Shown piece by piece: positions 5,496 through 8,445 of a stretch of 8,445 bases of DNA (position 1 is the first letter of the stretch; every line of letters begins with the position of its first letter). The DNA comes from an uncultured Oscillospiraceae bacterium. GTDB taxonomy: Bacteria; Bacillota; Clostridia; Oscillospirales; Oscillospiraceae. The translations under genes were made by a program, and so were the position numbers. Location: the NCBI GenBank assembly GCA_934565615.1, contig CAKTIH010000098.1, positions 1 through 8,445 of the forward strand, given 5' to 3'. The notes under the pieces are model-generated. The model was not told where the DNA came from and did no database searches. It was given only the letters and a program-made list of their open reading frames with translations.

Positions 5496-6566
5496 ATGAA
5501 GCAGCCATCCGTTGGCGCGAACCTCTCCGACGTCGCCGCGCGCGCCGGGGTCTCGGTCGCGTCCGCATCCAGAGTGCTCAGCGGCTCAAAGTACCCCGTC
5601 AGCGACAAGGTCCGGAAGCGCGTCCTTGCCGCCGCCAAGGAGCTCAACTATGTGCCGAATATTTTCGGCCAGCTCCTGCGCAGCAATTCCAGCGGAGCCA
5701 TCGGCATCATCGTGCCGTCCTTGCAGAACCCGTTTTATAATCAGGTCGTTTTCGGTATTGAGTCCGCCGCCATGGTGAGCGGACACGAGATACGCCTGTT
5801 CTCCTCTCACAGAAGCATAGAGCAGGAACGCAGCAGCATCATGTTCCTGCTGCACAGCCGCGTCATGTCCCTTCTCATCGTCTCAGTGGACACAAGTCCG
5901 GACACGCTCAATCACTATATCGACGCCGGCGGTCAGGTCGCGCTGCTTGAGGCGGAGTTCGAGCTTGACAATGCCATCAACGCCGTTTCCGACAGCTACC
6001 TCGGCGGGCGCATGGCAGCAAGGCACCTTGTAGACTATGGCCACAGGAAGATTGCCTTTCTCTCGACGCCGATAACGAAAAAGTTCAGGCAGAAGGTTCT
6101 GGCCGGGGTGCGTGACGAGCTCAGGCAAAGCGGTATCCGCTTTACCGACAGTGACGTTTACACCGCCGAGGTCGAGAGTGAATCATTGACAGGTCAGTAC
6201 GAATTTGAGGTCGGCAAGCAGCTTGCCAAACAGCAGGATTACAAGCAGCTTGGCTACACCGCCATCATCGCGATAAACGACCTTTCGGCCTACGGGGTCA
6301 TTCAGGCGCTCAATCAGTCCGGTGTTTCCGTGCCGGGAGACATTTCCGTGATCGGGCTGGATAACATCATGTATTCCGAGATGATCTTCCCGCCGCTCAC
6401 AACGGTGGAGATGCCATCGAGCAACATGGGCTATACGGCATGCCAGATGCTGATCTCCGCAATGGAGAGCGACAACCGTATCATTTCCTCAATGGAGTTC
6501 AAATACCCATGCGTGCTGAAGGTGCGCAGCTCTACAAAGGATATCCGCGCCGCCCGCGCCGATTGA
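5496..6566 (+). CDS. LacI-family transcriptional regulator
   Basis: This 356-residue DNA-binding regulator probably controls the divergent TRAP/amino-sugar operon. The helix-turn-helix LSDVAARAGVSVASASRVLS lies at 10-29. The hinge-helix region VPNIFGQLLRS (53-63) carries the leucine expected to insert at an operator CpG. The sugar-binding core begins with GAIGIIVPSLQNPFYNQV at 67-84 and includes DYGHRKIAFLS at 180-190, AIIAINDLSAYGVIQAL at 256-272, PGDISVIGLDN at 280-290 and PPLTTVEMP at 299-307. All are standard for the family and intact. The ATG at 5496 is chosen over GTG at 5463 because AGAAGAGGA ends 11 bases before it and the HTH then starts near residue 10, as usual. No convincing terminator follows; a weak stem (6663-6668 with 6693-6698, then TTTT) is possible. 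The effector is unknown but is probably a sugar phosphate or the imported compound. Confidence 0.93.
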   Translation: MKQPSVGANLSDVAARAGVSVASASRVLSGSKYPVSDKVRKRVLAAAKELNYVPNIFGQLLRSNSSGAIGIIVPSLQNPFYNQVVFGIESAAMVSGHEIRLFSSHRSIEQERSSIMFLLHSRVMSLLIVSVDTSPDTLNHYIDAGGQVALLEAEFELDNAINAVSDSYLGGRMAARHLVDYGHRKIAFLSTPITKKFRQKVLAGVRDELRQSGIRFTDSDVYTAEVESESLTGQYEFEVGKQLAKQQDYKQLGYTAIIAINDLSAYGVIQALNQSGVSVPGDISVIGLDNIMYSEMIFPPLTTVEMPSSNMGYTACQMLISAMESDNRIISSMEFKYPCVLKVRSSTKDIRAARAD

Positions 6567-6866
6567 TCCCACGCCTATTTTGATGTGTATGCGAAACAGG
6601 TTCGTCACAAATGAAATACTCCGCACAAAAATTTGGCTGCGCTGACGAGGTCATCAGAGTATATCGAACCATACTGTCGGCATGGAGCAAGTTTCGATTT
6701 TTCATAGTCCCACGTTGACATTACGGGCATCTCTTCTGCAACTGAATGGCCAAAAATTATACATTGTATATTAAGCAAGAATATCGGATTTTACGTGCTG
6801 ATGTCAATTTGCATTTCAACTTAATTAACAGAGACATCATATGTATCTGTTTTCAGTTTTACAAGC

Positions 6867-6911
6867 AAGCAGAGCTTGCACCGTGCAAGATTCGGTATGC
6901 AAGCTCTGCTT
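6867..6911. repeat. 14-bp perfect inverted repeat with nested stems
   Basis: AAGCAGAGCTTGCA at 6867-6880 pairs perfectly with TGCAAGCTCTGCTT at 6898-6911. Within the 17-base loop, CCG (6881-6883) can pair with CGG (6893-6895). Alternatively TTGCA at 6876-6880 pairs with TGCAA at 6884-6888, giving competing folds. Neither strand has a U-tract after the stem, so it is not a clear terminator. It could end the regulator transcript through a non-canonical route or be an intergenic repeat element. Confidence 0.7.
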
Positions 6912-6965
6912 TACATGACTGCTTCCAATAATGAAACGGTAAAATCTGCTGTCTAATGTATAGTA

Positions 6966-7003
6966 AAACAGACCCACAAGCGAAACGCTTCACAGGTCTG
7001 TCT
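6966..7003 (-). terminator. Intrinsic terminator of degV
   Basis: ACAGACC (6968-6974) pairs with GGTCTGT (6995-7001), and inside it AAGCG (6978-6982) pairs with CGCTT (6986-6990) around an AAA loop. On the minus strand the stem gains a wobble and an A-T pair, and the 3' side runs into TTTT at 6968-6965, partly within the stem. It starts about 50 bases after the degV stop. On the plus strand the downstream CTAATTTAT is a weaker tract, so some termination of regulator transcripts is also possible. Confidence 0.7.
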
Positions 7004-7053
7004 AATTTATAGGCTACATAGTTTACAGTTCACGGATACTCTTGGAGCTTTAA

Positions 7054-7905
7054 TCATTGTGCGCTGCTTTTTTTGAAAAACGCAACGGCAACAACACCTG
7101 GGCCGGTATGGGTCCCGATAACACCGCACAGCAGAGTGGAATCAAGTGCGTCAGTTCCGTCCTGCCAGAGCGCGCGGCTGTCCTCTACATACTTTTTAAG
7201 AAACACATCGCTCAATCCGGAATAACCAAGCAGTATCGGCATTGAAAAATCTATGCCGCCGCTGTTATGTATCTTCTCTACAAGCAGATTATTGCCCTGC
7301 TTTGAGCCGCGCGCTTTCCCGATAACAACGACTTCCCCATCCTGAACGGTGAGCACAGGCTTGATGTTAAGAATACCGCCGGCAAACGCAGTCGTCTTGG
7401 AGATGCGCCCGCCTTTCTTCAGATATTCAAGCGTGTCCAGCAATGCTATGAGGCACACATCCGCCTTCTTTTCCTCGATCTCTTCGGCGATCTGCTCCGC
7501 ACTCATCCCGATCTCCGCCAGTTTCAGCGCGTGCTCGGCAAGAATACCGGACCCGATAGCGGCAGTCATGCTGTCCACAACAAAGATATTATCAAAATCC
7601 TCCGCGGCAATGCACGCACTTTGATATGTCCCTGAAAGCTTGGAAGAAATAGTTATAACAACGGCGCTGTCCCCTGCTGCGGTAACTTCTTCATATACTT
7701 TCTGGAACGCGGCAGGCGTGGCCTGACTCGTTGTCGGTAGAACGTCGCTTTCAACAAGGCGTTCGTAGAAGCGCGCTTTGTCTATCGTCACGCCGTCAAT
7801 AAATTCCTCATCGCCGAAATGCACGGTCAGCGGAACGACGCGAAAACGTTCTTTGATACGATCCGGAATATCCACTGTCGAGTCTACAATTATCTGGACG
7901 CTCAT
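7054..7905 (-). CDS. degV: DegV family fatty-acid-binding protein (FakB-like)
   Basis: This 283-residue cytoplasmic protein matches the usual DegV length of about 280. Proteins of this family bind a single fatty acid and, in the Fak system, present it to the kinase FakA. Family motifs appear in order: IIVDSTVDIP at 5-14, PTTSQATPAAFQKVYEE at 57-73, SSKLSGTYQSA at 87-97, VVDSMTAAIGSG at 109-120, LKKGGRISK at 162-170 and GVIGTHTGPGVVAVAFF at 261-277. The TTSQ, SGTYQS and GTHTGPG motifs are those that line the ligand carboxylate in known structures. The ATG at 7905 follows a strong GAGGAGG site at about 7 bases. A 73-residue upstream extension of the same frame to 8124 crosses the promoter and is rejected. 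It stands alone, with its own promoter and terminator; no FakA homologue is in view, so the partner must be elsewhere. Confidence 0.93.
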   Translation of the reverse strand: MSVQIIVDSTVDIPDRIKERFRVVPLTVHFGDEEFIDGVTIDKARFYERLVESDVLPTTSQATPAAFQKVYEEVTAAGDSAVVITISSKLSGTYQSACIAAEDFDNIFVVDSMTAAIGSGILAEHALKLAEIGMSAEQIAEEIEEKKADVCLIALLDTLEYLKKGGRISKTTAFAGGILNIKPVLTVQDGEVVVIGKARGSKQGNNLLVEKIHNSGGIDFSMPILLGYSGLSDVFLKKYVEDSRALWQDGTDALDSTLLCGVIGTHTGPGVVAVAFFKKSSAQ

Positions 7906-7966
7906 CTGAAACCTCCTCAGTCCGGAATTGGCTTTATTGCTAAACCTTAAAATACTGGTCTGACGG

Positions 7967-7995
7967 ATTATAACGCCGGGAAAATAATTTGTCAA
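7967..7995 (-). promoter_or_regulatory. Full-consensus sigma-A promoter of degV
   Basis: On the minus strand TTGACA (7995-7990) and TATAAT (7972-7967) both match consensus in all six bases and are separated by exactly 17 bases. Transcription should start near 7960, leaving a leader of about 55 bases before the degV ATG. No clear FapR-like or FabT-like operator was recognised in the leader. Strong constitutive expression is expected unless a repressor acts. Confidence 0.85.
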
Positions 7996-8114
7996 TATCG
8001 TATATTTGTCTAAACTTTTGCTTGCAAAACGTTTGAAACCATGATGAGTGTCAACATCCCGAAAGGTCAAAAACTGCATCGCTATATTCAAAGAAAAGCC
8101 AAGACACATAAACT

Positions 8115-8151
8115 CAGAAAGCACCGGGCAAAAACTGTCCGGTGCTTTCTG
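8115..8151. terminator. Strong hairpin, possible bidirectional terminator
   Basis: CAGAAAGCACCGG (8115-8127) pairs with CCGGTGCTTTCTG (8139-8151). The stem continues inward through one G-T wobble and two more pairs to a five-base loop (AAAAC). The total is a 16-bp stem with a GC-rich core and A/T-rich ends. Each 3' arm carries CTTTCT, but neither strand has a clean U-run after it. Position between the tRNA and degV units suggests insulation of one transcript from the next. Confidence 0.55.
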
Positions 8152-8163
8152 CTCCTATCCGCA

Positions 8164-8187
8164 TTTGGGTCATCGTTTGGGTCAACG
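8164..8187. repeat. 12-bp tandem direct repeat
   Basis: TTTGGGTCATCG and TTTGGGTCAACG lie head to tail, differing at one base. In the minus-strand 41-codon frame this reads as a VDPNDDPN repeat. It may be a tandem duplication in relic coding sequence or a binding-site pair; nothing in the sequence decides between these. Confidence 0.55.
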
Positions 8188-8355
8188 GAGTTTTCATGGC
8201 TTTTACGTGCACGTCAGTGCAAATTAAACGCCGTCACTTTTTGAGCACTTTGGAGGCTGCAACATCTATGAATCATCAATCATTTCGTGGCCTTGACGCA
8301 GCAACGTCCCCGTCACTATTTCAAGGCAAATCCGCGCAAAATATCCAGATAAGAC

Positions 8356-8385
8356 AAACAACCTGAACAATTGTTCAGGTTGTTT
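8356..8385 (-). terminator. Intrinsic terminator of the tRNA-Tyr transcript
   Basis: AAACAACCTGAAC (8356-8368) pairs perfectly with GTTCAGGTTGTTT (8373-8385) around an AATT loop; the whole 30 bases are a perfect palindrome. On the minus strand it begins directly after the tRNA CCA end and runs out into GTTGTTTGTCTTATC, a U-rich tail. This is a compact terminator immediately abutting the tRNA. Confidence 0.8.
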
Positions 8386-8445
8386 TGGTGGGGGAAGGTG
8401 GATTCGAACCACCGAAGGCATTGCCAGCAGATTTACAGTCTGTCC
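8386..8445 (-). tRNA. tRNA-Tyr: tRNA-Tyr (GUA), 3' part, cut by window edge
   Basis: The last 60 bases of a class II tRNA are visible. The anticodon GTA is at 8436-8434 within the loop CTGTAAA, closed by CAGA/TCTG; the outermost anticodon-stem position is an A-C mismatch. A long variable arm with GGC-AAT-GCC follows, typical of bacterial tRNA-Tyr. The T arm is GGTGG-TTCGAAT-CCACC (8413-8397). The acceptor 3' strand ends in CCCCC, A and an encoded CCA at 8388-8386. The D arm and 5' acceptor lie beyond the window, possibly with further tRNAs upstream. Confidence 0.93.

Larger units (their letters stand above)
6567..7053. other. Gene-free AT-rich region between convergent genes
   Basis: This 487-base gap separates the convergent regulator and degV genes. 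It holds the 14-bp inverted repeat at 6867-6911, the degV terminator at 6966-7003, and a 13-base palindrome TATACATTGTATA at 6758-6770. An open frame of 61 codons at 6746-6931 on the plus strand runs through the inverted repeat, has no good ribosome site and resembles nothing known to me, so it is not called. The base composition is visibly more AT-rich than the flanking genes. Confidence 0.6.
7996..8355. other. Non-coding stretch between degV promoter and tRNA terminator
   Basis: No gene with a ribosome site and family resemblance was found in this 360-base stretch. It contains an AAACGTTT core at 8027-8034 (30 bases upstream of the degV -35 box), the strong hairpin at 8115-8151 and the 12-bp tandem repeat at 8164-8187. 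A 41-codon open frame on the minus strand (8213-8088) lacks a start codon and may be the tail of a decayed gene. Two similar 18-base segments (around 8250-8267 and 8290-8308) share about two thirds of their bases. Confidence 0.5.

Noticed and set aside
6663..6702. Weak terminator for the LacI-family gene (ATCGAA/TTCGAT plus TTTT)
   Set aside because: Only six pairs around a long loop; too weak to call.
6602..6770. Minus-strand short frame reading MPVMSTWDYEKSK...
   Set aside because: About 40 codons from its first ATG, poor ribosome spacing and no family I can identify; it may be relic coding sequence, but this is not supportable.
6746..6931. 61-codon plus-strand frame downstream of the regulator
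   Set aside because: No ribosome site, no recognisable motif, and it crosses a perfect inverted repeat in AT-rich sequence.
7906..8124. 73-residue N-terminal extension of DegV
   Set aside because: It runs through the full-consensus promoter and the AGGAGG site that precede the ATG at 7905.
6567..8445. CRISPR array or insertion sequence
   Set aside because: There is no regularly spaced repeat set and no transposase or terminal repeat pair; only single hairpins and one 12-bp tandem repeat are present.

Overview
The window looks like chromosome of a low-to-mid GC Clostridia-type Firmicute, probably an anaerobic gut relative of the Oscillospiraceae. The grounds are consensus sigma-A promoters, AGGAGG-type ribosome sites, a class II tRNA-Tyr(GUA) with encoded CCA, a DegV protein, and the mix of TRAP and amino-sugar genes. 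This placement is inference; there is no phylogenetic marker gene in the window.

Positions 1-5173, minus strand, form one operon read right to left: a TRAP substrate-binding lipoprotein (dctP), the large membrane subunit (dctM), the small membrane subunit (dctQ), a small cupin, a SIS-domain sugar-isomerase-like protein, glucosamine-6-phosphate deaminase (nagB), and the first 87 codons of N-acetylglucosamine-6-phosphate deacetylase (nagA), cut by the left edge. dctM to nagB are tightly packed (gaps of 13, -1, 22 and 13 bases, by stop and start). The two larger gaps (dctP-dctM and nagB-nagA) each hold a strong hairpin without a U-tract, which suggests processing or stability control rather than termination. 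The P-M-Q order differs from the common P-Q-M order.

Positions 5174-5495 are an AT-rich divergent control region. A 16-bp perfect palindrome (CAGAAAACGTTTTCTG) lies between the -35 and -10 of the predicted dctP promoter, and a 13/14 copy lies 149 bp away beside the promoter of the divergent LacI-family gene (5496-6566, plus strand). The simplest model is that the LacI-type protein represses the operon, and perhaps itself, until a sugar ligand releases it.

Positions 6567-7053 hold no credible gene but do hold two strong inverted repeats, one of them the likely terminator of the next gene. Positions 7054-7905, minus strand, encode a DegV/FakB fatty-acid-binding protein with a textbook TTGACA-17-TATAAT promoter. 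Positions 7996-8385 are non-coding, with a strong hairpin, a 12-bp tandem repeat and the tRNA terminator. The window ends inside tRNA-Tyr on the minus strand.

Working model: a carboxylate-type TRAP system imports an acidic or amino-sugar compound. After an unseen kinase step, the SIS and cupin proteins may remodel it to an amino-sugar 6-phosphate, which NagA and NagB convert to fructose-6-phosphate and ammonia. The substrate is not known from sequence, and the kinase is not in this window.
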